Positions 1 to 13,000 of a DNA stretch of 64,000 nt are shown here, in pieces (the stretch's first letter is position 1; each line of letters opens with the position of its first letter). The notes beneath the pieces were generated by a model. It saw only the letters and a list, made by a program, of their open reading frames with translations. It ran no database searches and was not told the origin of the DNA. The position numbers and the translations under genes are program-made. Origin of the DNA: Luidia sarsii (Eukaryota; Echinodermata; Asteroidea; Paxillosida; Luidiidae); NCBI GenBank assembly GCA_949987565.1, contig OX465103.1, forward strand, positions 2,673,511-2,737,510, read 5' to 3'.

Positions 1-185
1 ATATTCCTTCTCTCCCGTCCCTCCTCCCTCATCCTCTTCCTCTTCCTTCTCCTCCTCTCCCTCCTCCCCATCTGACTTCTTTTCTCCCCCTTCCTCCTCA
101 TCTTCCTTCTCGCCACCCTCCCTCCTCCTCCTCCTCCTCATCTTCCTTTTCTTCTTTCCCTCTCCCTCGTTCTCCTCTCCCATCT
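1..185. repeat. CT-rich low-complexity tract
   Basis: Irregular CTC/CCT/TTC sequence, pyrimidine on plus. No exon recognised. Confidence 0.7.
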
Positions 186-334
186 CTTCCTCCAGTCCCC
201 ATCACCATCAGTCCCACTTGAATGACAAGCATTTTCAAAAATCTCTTACTCCTCCTTACTCCTCCTTTCCTTCTGAAAATTGTGAATTTTCAAAAATCGT
301 TCAAAATTGTCAGCATCGCGATGAAGGTCCACAC

Positions 335-500
335 TATGCCAACCTATCTTAAAGGAAATTAGGAATATCTTTGCTAAAAAAAAACCAAGGAATCTCAGAG
401 CAAACTACACAGGAATACTACATAGGAATATGTATTTCCAAGCCAAAAATCAGAATCCGTTGTCAAGAGCTTGTTAAAGGTGATAAATGTTTACTATTTG
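335..500 (+). repeat. Dispersed repeat R1 (copy 1)
   Basis: Shares CTTAAAGGAAAT, an A-run, AGCAAACTAC and AAGCCAAAAATCAGAATC with copies near 41650-41725 and 59100-59215. No terminal structure identified. Confidence 0.6.
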
Positions 501-504
501 ATTC

Positions 505-760
505 CTATATAGGAAGGTTTGCGGTGACACCATGTATCAGGTCTCTCAAAGGAAGAGGTTTGGTTCTGAAAAGAACCTGAGTGGTAACTCGACGTTTCGA
601 CCAGTATGCTCTGGCCGTCATCAGGCCGTCATCAGGAGACGGCCAGAGCATACTGGTCGAAACGTCGAGTTACCACTCAGGTTCTTTTCAGAACCAAACC
701 TCTTCCTTTAAGAGACCTGATACATGGTGTCACCGCAAACCTTCCTATTTTGATTCACCC
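505..760. mobile_element. Family A foldback element with hammerhead core
   Basis: Two long inverted arms, from AGGTTTGCGGTGACACCATG inward to the centre near 627 and back, end with CATGGTGTCACCGCAAACC. The minus strand carries a hammerhead core (separate entry). The plus arm has lost it (CAGGAGA instead of CUGANGA). Confidence 0.8.
588..640 (-). ncRNA. Hammerhead-ribozyme-like motif, family A
   Basis: Minus-strand order: CTCCTGATGA, stem II GGCCAG/CTGGTC with loop AGCATA, then GAAAC and GTC followed by GAG. This is CUGANGA, stem II, GAAA and a U16.1-C17 cleavage triplet. An 11-bp direct duplication (GCCGTCATCAG) inserts a second CUGAUGA between stem I and stem II. Confidence 0.65.
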
Positions 761-783
761 ACCATGCAAAGCCTTAAGTCTCA

Positions 784-869
784 TTTATTTGATTCCTCCA
801 AAATAGGAATGGTTGGCAGCTATGTTACAACCATTCCCGCTACCCCCACCTTCATCACATTTGTTTATT
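784..869 (-). terminator. Candidate poly(A) signals
   Basis: Two AATAAA hexamers on the minus strand (plus 864-869 and 784-789) lie about 40 and 120 nt downstream of the TAG of exon 54. They support a 3' end here. The second is at the margin of a family A repeat. Confidence 0.4.
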
Positions 870-907
870 CACTATCATCACCACCATCATCATCCTGTCC
901 TCTGGAC

Positions 908-1006
908 CTACGTAAACTTGGCCTGGGTGTCAAAGAGCTTGTCCTGGGCCTTCTCAAGCTGGTCCGACATCTTATCCTGCTTCTTGACCGCATCTTGGTA
1001 TAACTC
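908..1006 (-). CDS. ANKRD26: Exon 54: last visible exon, possibly terminal
   Basis: Encodes ELYQDAVKKQDKMSDQLEK then AQDKLFDTQAKFT, matching the family ELYLEEVKxRKxLxxKLxxxNERLAExxAKLL region, then TAG (plus 908-910). The stop overlaps a possible donor, TTTAC|GTAGGT (exon would end at 912). In vertebrates the protein continues about 140 residues past this point, so either the gene ends here, with AATAAA signals close by, or another exon lies left of the window. Confidence 0.85.
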   Translation of the reverse strand, partial: ELYQDAVKKQDKMSDQLEKAQDKLFDTQAKFT

Positions 1007-4000
1007 CTTCGGGGAGGGGGGAGGGGGGGACCGGACAAGAGGCAAAGAACTTAAATTGACTGGTCTGTCCGTTTGAAAATCGATCTAAAAAATATAGATA
1101 GGCCTTAAAGCCCCTCCACAACATTGGTTGAGGTCAAAGAACAGCATCCATACGTTGTCTGATCCAACATATGCATGAAATATCACACCTGTGGAAATTT
1201 CATCTCAATCCGCCAACCGAGTCTCAAGAAAATCGTGAAAACCGCTTCATTTGTTTCGCGAAAATTCAGCATTCAATGCCGTACTGTTCATAAAAACAGT
1301 TTAGATCTCGGTGAGACGTAAGCTATTTCTTTCACTCATTTCTCCCAAAATACAACATTTTAGGCAGAAATATTTCAGTGAGAGGTTTCTACTTCATGTG
1401 TAACCATCTTCAAACTGTACAAGTTTCATGTAAATCTGTGATCATTTCTGTTGTTCGATCTTGCCAATGTTGTGTAGGGGCTTTAAAACCACTGGTGGGG
1501 TTTGTGTAGGAACCTCTGTTCTCAGGGGTAATAATGACTCCGTGCTTTGACCAGTGTGAGCAGAAACAATAGCGAGCTTTCGATTTGCACGTCGACATAG
1601 TGGACTGGTACGAGCGAACCACTTTTTGGAGTTCTGCGCATGCGCGAAATTGGACCCCTCGTTCACTGCCCGAATCGAGGACTCGTTCACCCAGGTTTTG
1701 CCGTCGTCCTCAATTCGGCGCTCGTTCACTGTATTTACGCAATACATGATCAACACAAAAGTGGTCACCTGACTTTCGGAAGGACTGCGCATACGTCGAG
1801 ATCGATCGAAAGCGCTCTCGCGCAGTGAACGGACTTGGTGTGTGCGACGGGTCGACGAGCCGACTCGATCCGTTCAAGACGCCGTTCGTAGCAGAAATCG
1901 AAAGCTCACTAATGACTGCCACACAACCCACATCCACTTTCCTGCGTCAGTTCAAAGAGTCCATTATATCAGCGAGTGCTCCTTGGATAATCCATCTTAA
2001 GATCTGGTGGCTCACGAGGGTCATCGTCATGGGTCATCGTCTGTGCGACTGGCCATTAGGTACCACAAGTTTGGATGAAATTTACCACAGATTGGGGGTC
2101 AACAAGTTAAAAAATTCAATAACATTGTGGCATCTACTAGGAGAAAACCACGAGATCTGTCATTTCATGGCTGGAATTCTTGATTTGTTTTTGATTTGTT
2201 TCAGCATGCCGACGTAAGGTCCCACCTTGAATCGTGTAACCTCCACCTCAAGGGTATCCTTGTGCACCTGGACGTCATGGTAACTGCTCCGCAATTTAGC
2301 CATCTCATTCTGCCAGATGTGGTGGTCCGGTGGGGTGGGGGGGGGAAGGAGTCGAGCACAGGAGAGACGGGGGCGAACGGAAGACAAACAATTATTGTAT
2401 GCCCTTCTTCTTTTCTCATCGTATGCAAGCCAAATAATTCCAGAGGTTTTTGCCTCCCGAGCCTGTACGATGGTCTAATAGCCAAACTCAGCCAAGTTGG
2501 AGGCCTTCACATTTGCAGGACCTCTTCAAAAGAAAAAGAAGGTACCGGTGGTGGTGGTGGATAGAGGGAGAGGGGGTGGTGGTGGTGGATAGAAGGAGGG
2601 GGATGGTGGTGGTGGATAGAGGGAGAGGGGGAAAGAAGGAGGAGGGTTGCTGCAGACGTCTGTCTTCCCACCTTGAGGTCACTGATGGTGTTCTCCTGGT
2701 CCTGCCGTAGCTCGGTCTCATGAGAGCTCCTCATCGACTCCAGCTTCTCCTGGGCCTGAGACTAAGGAAAAAAAAAAAAAAAAAAAACACTCCTTAACCA
2801 CTTCGCGCCGGTTGGTTTTTCAGCGCCGATGACCGCCATACGGGGGTTGTTGAACAATGCATCATTTTCAAATCTCGCTAAAACAATCGGAACAATATAT
2901 TGATGTAAAATAAATCGATAAGAGTATACTATGGGTACAAGACAGTAAAACCTTGCACAATTCGGACGTCGTTGTGGCTTTTGTCAAGAGATTATCCGTT
3001 CGAAAAAGGGCCCTTTGTGCATCGTCAATGGACCGTAACGGACGTGTGTGTGTGTGCGTTCGTGTACGCTGCTGGCAATCCCTGACCGCAGACTCCAGCC
3101 TCCACTCCAGGCAGTCAAATCTTCGAGTTGGTCGGCCGCAACTGAGCGTATAGATTACGGTAAAGAATGTGGGGAGAATTCCAATGCCAGACCAACGACC
3201 GTTGGGCTGTGTGGCATGCAAAGACAATGTCCCCCGCGTGCTTTCAGCTGTAGCGCGGTATCCCTCGATCCTCCACAGTAAAAGTCCAACAATTGCACAA
3301 TTACTGCTGCTACAGGTAATCTTGCAATTCATGTGGCAACTTGCGTCAAAAAGGGTCTTTGTACTGGTTCGTACTGCTTTGTTCTAAGCTGAAAAGAGTC
3401 TTTGTTTAGAATGTGGACAATAGTGGTGCCCGGATTCGGAGGGCCCCGTTGCATAGGCAATCCAATTGACCTCCGGATTCGGAGGTCCCGGCGCGAAGTG
3501 GTTAACCACTGAGACTATGGACATCCTCCAGTGGAATGTCACCAGCTTGCCTCTGTGCAGTAGCTCCATAGACATCACTGTATCCGATACGGTGAGTGCC
3601 TGTACACCTCAGTGTGAAGTGCCATATTGATTCGATACACACTAGTATTTGATTTTTTTAAAGAAGGCCCGGTCCAGTCCTGACAGACACAGGGCACGGA
3701 CATGTGGCCCGGTGCCAAGTGGTCAAGTGGGACATGATCAACGAAGGGTCCTCCAATCCTGACTTGATAAGTATTCAAACTTTTCATTCGTTTTGGTTTT
3801 TTTTTTTTTTTCATTTGCAACCTTAGGTTGACAGATTAGGCCACCTACCTGTTCTTCCAAGTACCTGTTCACCTGGTCCAGCTTTTCGTTGACCTCCATC
3901 CTCGCCTACCAAATAAAAAAAACGAACAAAAAAGTAGACTTTGCCCTGACAGATTCCTTGTGCAACGCTTTGGCGGAGCGTTTGAGGGGCACCACAGTTG

Positions 4001-7000
4001 ACCCTGGCAGTCGCCTCCCGTCCGATGCCTCTCTGCCATTCCTTGAGGCTGTCACCAGGCAACCTCACCAACATTCGCTCGAGAACGAAAAACCTTCCTC
4101 GATAAAAAAACAGGCTGCCAGCCAAAGTTACACTCGTACTTCAATGCGGAGCAACCAATAGGCTATTGGAATTTACAAGTATAGCAAGCATCACGGTAAC
4201 AGTTGGTTGGCAACCTCATTTTTTTTTAAGAAATGTCTTGCTTGGAAGATGTTCACGCTTGAGCAGCGGTATGCAATTGGGCCAAGGACTGTCCTGGGCA
4301 TGGCCTGATGATTGGCCGGCTTGCCTCACTTGACCGTGATGCACGGGTCATTGCAGGGCCTGCCAGCTAGCCAAATACAATGCTCACCGCAGGACGAAAC
4401 AAATTTGAATCTACCTTCAAGATGTCATCGTCATGGCGCAGAGCCACCTACCTTGGCATCCACCAGCTGTTTGTACTTGGCCAACTCGCTTTTCTCCACA
4501 AAGTTCTGCTGCACGACGGTCTGGGAGATCAACAGGAGGGGGGGGGGAGGAGGAACACATCCATTCATCAAACTAATTAGTCAAATAGAGGAGCAGGAGT
4601 AGGAGGAGGAGCAGGAAGAGGAGTAGGAATAGAGGAGACAGAGGAAGAGAACAGAAAGATCGGAGAAAGAGGAGGAAGAGAAGCAGACAGAGGAGGAGGG
4701 GAAAAAAGGAAGAGAGACAGGGAGGAGGAGAGGGTCAGAGAGGAAGAGAAGGAGGAAGAGGAGGAAGAGGGAAGAGGACGAGGAGGAAAGGAGAAAGAGG
4801 AGGATTGGGAGGAAGAAAATGACAAAGAGCAAGAGAAGAAGAGGAGGAAGAAGAGGAGGAAGAGGAGGAGGCAGAAGAGGAGGGAGAGGAGGAGGAAAAG
4901 GAGGAAAAGGAGGAGAAAGAGAAAAGAAGAGAAAGAAAAAGACAAAGAGGAAGAGAAGGAAGAGGAGACGGAAGAGAAGGAGGAAGAGGAGGTAGAGGAG
5001 GAGGAAGAGGAGGAAGTGAAAGAGGAGGAAGAGGAGGATAAAGAGAAGGAGGAAGAGGTAGGAGAGGAGGAGGAAGAGAAGGAGGAGGAAGAGAAGGAGG
5101 AAGAGGAGGAGAAAGATAAGGAGGAAGAGGAGGAGAAAGAGAAGGAGGAAGAGGAGGGAGAGGAGGGAGAGGAGGAGGAGGAAGAGGAGGAAGAATGGGA
5201 GATCAAGGAGGAAGAGGGTGTAGAGGACAAGGATGAGGAAGAGGAAACCAGCTCACCTTCATCTGTGCCAGTTCCTCCTCCAGCTTTCTCTTGTTCCTCT
5301 CCAGTTTATCTTTCCCCTGTTCAGGAGGGAATGCATGTCAAGCGTTTAATGTAGAACGGTGCCGACAATGAACTTTACAAATGCCTCAAGTTTGGCAATC
5401 GACAATTTACAGCAAGTAAAAAAGGTTTAGCGGGCGGGTAAATAACAAGCCAGAATGAATTCAATTACCTTCTCAATCGTCTTTGAAGATGCCAAATCTG
5501 CAAGTTGAAAACAAAACAGGCAGAGAAAATGATGAAGTGCTAGTTACTGCTACAAGCTGCTCATTGGCTAGAAAGATGGGAAACATGCAAATGCGTGAGT
5601 TATGAAGAGCTGAAAAATTAGATCCAAGAAGGTCCTTACTAAAAAAAAAAAAAAAAGTAGTTTCTCTCCGGAAAAAAAATTAAGCTACAAAATTGTTGCA
5701 CTCGCACTTCAATTTGATTATCATTATTTATTTTATTTATTCATCTATTATTTTGTTGTTGTTGTTGTTTTTTTTTTTTTTTTGGGGGGGGGGGAGCTAT
5801 AGGAGGACTATAGTGAAATTCAAGTCCAAAGCAAATAGCATTGTATGGAGGTAGGTTTGTACTCCTGTTTGATATTGGAAGCCTATTCTAGAGCTTGGCA
5901 GACTGCAACGCTTAAGCAGCGTTATGACATGGGCTCAAGACGCTAGCCTTCAGTCTGTGGGGCAGGCAGGAGGGGAGAAGGGCGAGGCTGGTGGGGGTCA
6001 GGGTGCCAGACCTTGCTGCAGTAGCCTGTTGTTCTTGTCCGTGTCCATCCTCAGTGAGGCCTCACGGTCTAACTGCTGGTTCAGGTCGTCAATCTGCCGG
6101 CAGAATCAACATCACATCTTTTTTGAACATTTTCTACAAGCGATTGAGGTAATACTGGGAATTTGGGGCAATTTTCTATGAGCGAATCGAGCTAGCATTT
6201 TCTACAAGTAAATGAGCTACATGTATCATTGGTAATTTGGGATATTTTTTATGCCTAATTGAGCTATGTATCACTAGGATTATTTGCATTTATTTGGATA
6301 TGCCAACTTTTCACTGTATGGGAATTTTGGACATTTTTTATAAGTGATTCAGCTATAACTGGGAATTTTGGACATTTTTTATAAGTGATTCAGCTATAAC
6401 TGGGAATTTTGGACATTTTTTATAAGTAATTCAGCTATTACTGGGAATTTTGGACATTTTTTATAAGTGATTCGGCTATTACTGGGAATTTTGGACATTT
6501 TTTATAAGTAATTCAACTATTACTGGGAATTTTGGACATTTTTTATATTAAAGTAATTCAGCTATTACTGGGAATTTTGGACATTTTTTATAAGTGATTC
6601 AGCTATTACTGGGAATTTTGGACATTTTCTGTGAGTAATTGAGCTATTACTGGGAACTTGTGAGCATTTTCTGTGAGTAATTGAGCTATTACTGGGAACT
6701 TGTGAGCATTTTCTGTGAGTAATTGAGCTATTACTGGGAACTTGGAGCATTTTCTGTGAGTAATTGAGCTATTACTGGGAACTTGGAGCATTTTCTGTGA
6801 GTAATTGAGCTATTACTGGGCCTTTGTCATTGGTACCTGTCTCCTCTGGGTGGCCAGAGTGGCTTCCATGTTCAGACGTTCTCGCTCAAAGTCTGTCTGC
6901 AACGCATTGATGCGGATCTCAGGTGCATCCAAATCCTAGAGAGAGAGAGAGAGATACAAACTAGGAACCTCTACTAAGGACGTATATGTATATATTAAAT

Positions 7001-10000
7001 GAGATTTGAAGGTTTGCATGGTGAGAATATCAGGATAATTAGGTTTGCGGAGTCACCATGTAAATTCTCTTTTGTGAGTAAGTGTGGTTCTGAACAGAAC
7101 CGGAGGAACGCGACGTTTCGAACAGTGTAGTCTGCTCGTCTTCAGGAGACACGTCTTCAGGAGACACGTCTTCAGGAGACACGTCTTCAGGAGACACGTC
7201 TTCAGGAGACACGTCTCCACAGTATACTGTTTAAAATGTCGAGTTCCTCCGGTTCTTTTCAGAACCACACTTACTCACAAAAGAGAACTTACAGGGTGTC
7301 GCAAACCTAATTATCCTATGCATATATTTTTAGCTTTTCCACGTCCCACCTTAGGACGTGATTGACCATCTGTCAGCTTCTAATAGTGAGAGAGCTACTC
7401 TAACTTGTCTACTTGCCATCTCCGTGTGTGTGCCTTTACCTTGAGTTTTCTCTTGGCTGCTCTCAGCTTGGTCTTGAGTGCGCTGATCTCCTGCTCCAGA
7501 GCCTGCGATCTGGATGAACAATTTGAAAATACTGGTAGTTTTGGTAGTAGCTTACAGCCAGGCCCTCAGATTGAGGCGCATACATGTATGTTCTACTGAG
7601 TCTGACTTTCGCCGCCGTACAAGTGTATTGGCCAGTAACTTGGTTGCTAGAGGCTGTAGATATTTAAGGCATCTACTAATTGCTAAGGAAATACTGCAGA
7701 GACATACACGGTACACTGTTAATTCGTTGCAAGCTGGAAGCAGAGTGGCCCCTCAGAGGGCTTTTTTTTACTGAGGTCCACACAGAAATGTACACACATA
7801 ATAAAGAAAATCTGCCTGCCTGGTCTGTGGTTAAGTGAACAATAAAGCAATGAACAGTAAGGGCAGAGCTTGGCATTGTTGTCTTTACTACTGTACTGCC
7901 ACTGGAATAGTGTGCTTTCCAGGCAAACTAAAATTAGAACTAATTGAATGAGCTGTCTGAGTCCAGTAGTGCACAAAGGAATACATTTCAAAGGGTGTGG
8001 TTGCACAGAGATTTGTAAAGTAAGAGAAATGCAGTTGGGAAAGCCTGTGATTAAATAAGAGATATTTTTAAGTCAATCAGCTGATTCCTTGGCTGTTAGA
8101 AGAAAACAAAGTAGAACAAATTATTTGATGAAATAAAACTGTTGGATGAATAAAATTGATGAGTAACATCCACTACAAGGCTATAGTTCTTGCAAAGTGA
8201 AGAACTCCATTGCTAAAGTCTATTCCATTCCTAGAAGTTCGGCACTCAAACAAAAGCCACCAGGTGCTTAAGGACAATCCCAAGGTTCCCTTTACTTCCT
8301 ACCACCCTTCTCTTCCTCCTGTCAGGAAGATAACTAAGGAAAACCACCATATTCTCCACACTTCAGATCGTCTGGCTGATGCCATTCCAAATTCGCCTGT
8401 TTTGGCTTTCAGGTGTCCCCATAACCTGCAGGACTTAATTGTCACTAAATTTGGTACATTTAAGTGTACCTCGAAATGCATTGTTTGCAAGACACATGTC
8501 AAGGAAATAGTCTCTTTCAATGGACATTCTTCTGGAACTACCCACATGACCTATGGCTCTATCACGTGCACTACCTCAAACATCATATACCTCATCTCAT
8601 GTAGAGTTTGTAATGTTCAGTATGTTGGTGAGACCAAAAACAGGAGGGAGGGGGAAACACGGATACAGGCAGAAGGCGGGTTTGGGCAGCCACCTACCTC
8701 TGTGTTTCACTCTGCCATCTCTCCTCGGAGACCCTCCTCATCTCCGCCATCTTGCGCGTTTTCCTCTTCTCCTGAAAGAAAAAAAAAAACATTCAGAAAG
8801 AGGATTCAGTCGGCATCTAAGATGTCTGTTATTTGGGCCGTGCAATGCTCACAGCGCATCGAGGGGTAACAATGTATAGACCGTGACTGAACGTCAATCA
8901 CCAATGCTCAATCATCAACTGCATCTTGGGTCTTCTGTGCTTCCGGGGCCTGACCAGTTGCAATGCATTCTAGTCCTGAGACAGCACAGGGGGTTGGGGG
9001 CAGTTTCAAAGGGTCAGCATTGGAGTGACGAGATTGTCTGAAGGGTTGATTTAAAGGTTGAGGGCTACAAAGCGATCTTTTCTAGTGTTGCAACAACTAA
9101 CTTCTTCCACTGAGACAGGACAGGGGGTTAAGGGCAGTTTCAAAGGGTCAGTGTTGGATTGATGAGATTGTCTGAAGGATTGATTTAAAGGTGGAGGGTT
9201 ACAAAGCGATCTTTTCTTGCGTTGCAACAACTAACTTCTTCCACTGAGACAGGACAGGGGGTTAAGGGCAGTTTCAAAGGGTCAGTGTTGGATTGATGAG
9301 ATTGTCTGAAGGATTGATTTAAAGGTGGAGGGCTACAAAGCGATCCTTTCTAGCGTTGTCACAACTAACTTCTTCCACTGAGACAGGACAGGGGGGTTAA
9401 GGGCAGCTTCAAAGGGTCAGCATTAGATTGACGAGATTGTCTGAAGGGTTGATTTACAAGTGGAAGGCTACAAAGCGATCCTTTCTGGCGTTGTCACAAC
9501 TGACCTCTTCCACTGAGACAGGACAGGGGGTTAAGGGCAGTTTCAAAGGGTCAGTGTTGGATTTACAAGATTGTCTGAAGGGTTGATTTACAAGTGGAAG
9601 GCTACAAAGCGATCCTTTCTGGCGTTGTCACAACTGACCTCTTCCACTGAGACAGGACAGGGGGTTAAGGGCAGTTTCAAAGGGTCAGTGTTGGATTTAC
9701 AAGATTGTCTGAAGGATTGATTTACAGGTTGAGGGATACAAAGCGATCCTTTCTGGCGTTGTCACAACTAACCTCTTCTACTTGGGACTGGGTGTCAGCT
9801 TTGGCTCGCTCCAGCTGCGCAATCTAAAAGAGAAAGAAGACAAAGAGAGGGATTTCTGAATCCAAGGGTCAACTGGCTGTTGATCAGTAAATACCTCTCT
9901 GCTCATGGTGACTCAGTTCATACAGAGTTCCCGATCGAGGAGAGGAAATAGAATTCAAAAGCGGGACGGTTGATGACCTCCTGGACAATTTCAAACCAAT

Positions 10001-13000
10001 TTGCCGAGACAGACAAAAAAAAAAACCCAATAAAACTTGGCCAGGACTGATCAGGACTTGACAGCTTCACTGCACAGCGGTAATTATGCGTCTGTAGAGG
10101 GACGGTGGGAATGGGGCTGATTGGGATCTCAAGCCTTGGCTACTTGGTCGGGGGGAGTCTAACACTGGCAGATATTAAGGTGATGTACAAAAATGTTGCA
10201 AACTGCTTACTGACTAAAATTACCAAAATGTAAATCTTAAAATTTAGTGGGCCTGACGTTTCGATCCTAGCAGGACCTTTCTCAAAGGCAGAGTGACAAG
10301 GACAGAACAGATACATGTACAGGAAGGAAGGGGGGAGAGTGAATAGGACACGGATGAGAAACAGAGGACAAAGAGTGAAACTGGTAGGGAGAGATCAAAG
10401 GGAAGGGCAAGGAGTAGGGTAGGGATTAGTGTGAGGAGGGGGAAAGATCAAAGAGAAGAGGGGGAGAAAGATCAAAGGGAAGAGGGGGAAAGATCAAAGA
10501 GAAGGGCAAGGAGTAGGGTAGGGATTAGTGGCAGATATTAGAACAACACGGAGACAGGTTTCTGGTGTCTGCTTTCTGGTTTCACCTTGTGCTTTTCTTT
10601 TCTTTCCCTTTTTTTTTCCTCCCAGTAATAAGACCTTGAAAATTGGGGGATTGGAATGGATGCTTGACGGTAGGACAAATCAACAGATGGTGGGAGCTAT
10701 GATGGTTTTGCTGTAGTGACGAATAGCGCCCTCAATAGTTGTCAATAAGAAAGTACATAAACCTGCGTGTACTGTACATGTACTAAATGGCGCCCTTTCT
10801 GGGCTGAAGTAGACCAGTTTCAACAGCGTCCAATAGGGCAAACACCTACTGGATAAGATCTGAGGGTTTGCGGTGACACCACGTAACGCACCTCTTTTGA
10901 GACAGAGTGTGGCTCTGAAAAGAGCCGGTAACTCAACGCTTCGTGTGATGAGTACTTTGCCCATCGTCAGGAGACAGTTGAGTTGCCGGCTGTTTTTAGA
11001 GCCACCGGCTCTTTTCAGAGCCACTCTCCGTCTCAAAAAGCGATGTGTTACAAGGTGTCACCGCAAACCTTCCCCAAACACCGATTGAACCATATTCCCA
11101 CCAATTTTCGGCGAGACGAACATTTGGACTGAAAACAATTGGTGTGAGGAGGGGGGAGGGGGGAGGGACTTATTGATGGCTGGGGAAATCTAACTCTTAC
11201 CCTTAGGCCGAGCCGTGACCTGGACTTGACCTCCAACTGCCAGAGTCCTTTGTGGTCCTCTGCCTCCTTGGCAAAGAGCGATCGATTGGCCGTCTCCTCC
11301 TGAAGGCCAAACAATTCGGGACGGAGGAGTGTTACCAAACTTCAGAAGTCATTGAAAAACTGGCAGAGAAAACGTTTGACTGGACCGGGATCCTGTGGTT
11401 TTGCGTACCAGCGGTCTTCCCACTTCTGAGCTATCCAGCCCTTTAGATGGTGGCCTTCCCAAATAGTCCACTAGTCTTTGCCGGTGGTGGGGACGCCAGT
11501 CAGAAGCAATTCAACCATTAACTGCCGCACATCTCCACTGGGATCACAAAACCGCTTACGTTCAGCTGCAAACAACAAAATGGTTGTAAACCTGGCTACA
11601 GCAGCTCGGGGATCGCACAGAGTGGATTCAGTCAGTTTTTCATTGGTTTGTTTGACTTTGGACGTATTGCAGACTGCTTTAATAATCTAGCCTCCGGTTT
11701 CATTGGTCGTCACCTGTAACTTCCCCTCCATCCGCATTGAAGTCGTCTGCAGGTTAGACACCAAGTCCTCAAGGCTCTCTCGCATCTGAAAGGCAAGTAT
11801 TCCTCAGACGTTATGATTCTAATTTTGATTTCCCAAAGACCATTTTTCTTCGGGTTTTTTGTTGTTGTTTTTTTGTTTAATTTTATCTTCTTTTATTGCA
11901 TATAAAGTATCATTGTGTACTAGTACAACATTTTAATTCAGCTTCCAGCCACAAATACATTTTTCAGTGTGATTAAACCATATCAATTCAAATCAAATCT
12001 GTAGGTACAGATCAGAGCCCAATAATTTCATAGAGCCGCTTAAGCACGAAAAAACTGGTAAGCTTCTGGCCGCAAATACATTTTTCAGTGTGATTAAACC
12101 ATATCAATTCAAATCAAATCTGTAGGTACAGATCAGAGCCCAATAATTTCATACAGCCGCTTAAGCACGAAAAACTGGTAAGCTTCTGGCCACAAATACA
12201 TTTTTCAGTGTGATTAAACAATTTTTTCAGTGTGATTAAACCATATCAATTCAAATCAAATCTGTAGGTACAGATCAGAGCCCAATAATTTCATAGAGCC
12301 GTATAAGCACGAAAAACTGGTAAGCTATTAGCGAACAAGAGCAGCGAACCATTTGGTGCGACTAATTTCATAGAGCCGCTTAAGCGCGCAAAACTGGTAA
12401 GCTATTTGCGAACAAGAGCAGCGAACCATTTGGTGCGACTCTCCTTAGCAGGGATGCCTGAATTAGCTATTGTTCGCTTTTGCACAATATCACCACCAAA
12501 AAAATAAAATAAAAAATGAAGCCTCTTCCTCATGCAGTGCCAAGTAAACATGATTAAAAGCACATTGCAATGTGATGTCAACTGATTCAGACTTCTACTC
12601 TTCTTTACTCAGTATCAAACCAAAGTGATGTTAGCGTTGGAATCCTGATACTTTGTACTTTGTGCTCGGAAAAAGCAAATGTTGGTGATGGAGTGGCTCC
12701 ACGAAATTAACCCCAGAACAGAGCAACATCATTGAGGACAGATAGATCCAGGCACACTCGCTCTTGACGGCTTGGATTGCGGCTTGGCCGAGGTGCATGA
12801 TTTTTTTTTTTTTTGGACAGGTAAAAAAAAGAGGAGGTCTGCGCAGTGCCGGCAACAAGATACGGGACAGGGACCAGGGCAATCCTATCGTCCACGGAGT
12901 CGCGACTCCTCACCTTGTTGGAGTCTTGCACCTCTCTCTGCAGACCGTTTCTACGGTCTCTCTCCTCCTTCACCAAGGCTTCCATCCGAGCGTTCTCCGT

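Larger units (their letters stand above)
7003..7325. mobile_element. Family A element with hammerhead and core-fragment expansion
   Basis: Inverted arms run from GGATAATTAGGTTTGCGGAG to CGCAAACCTAATTATCC. Between them lie the minus-strand hammerhead and five 15-bp GTCTTCAGGAGACAC units, then a decayed right arm. Confidence 0.82.

Noticed and set aside
4577..5230. 217-codon Ser-rich minus frame and Glu-rich plus frame
   Set aside because: Pure translation of a GAGGA/CTCCT satellite inside the intron between exons 49 and 50; no splice logic and no complexity.
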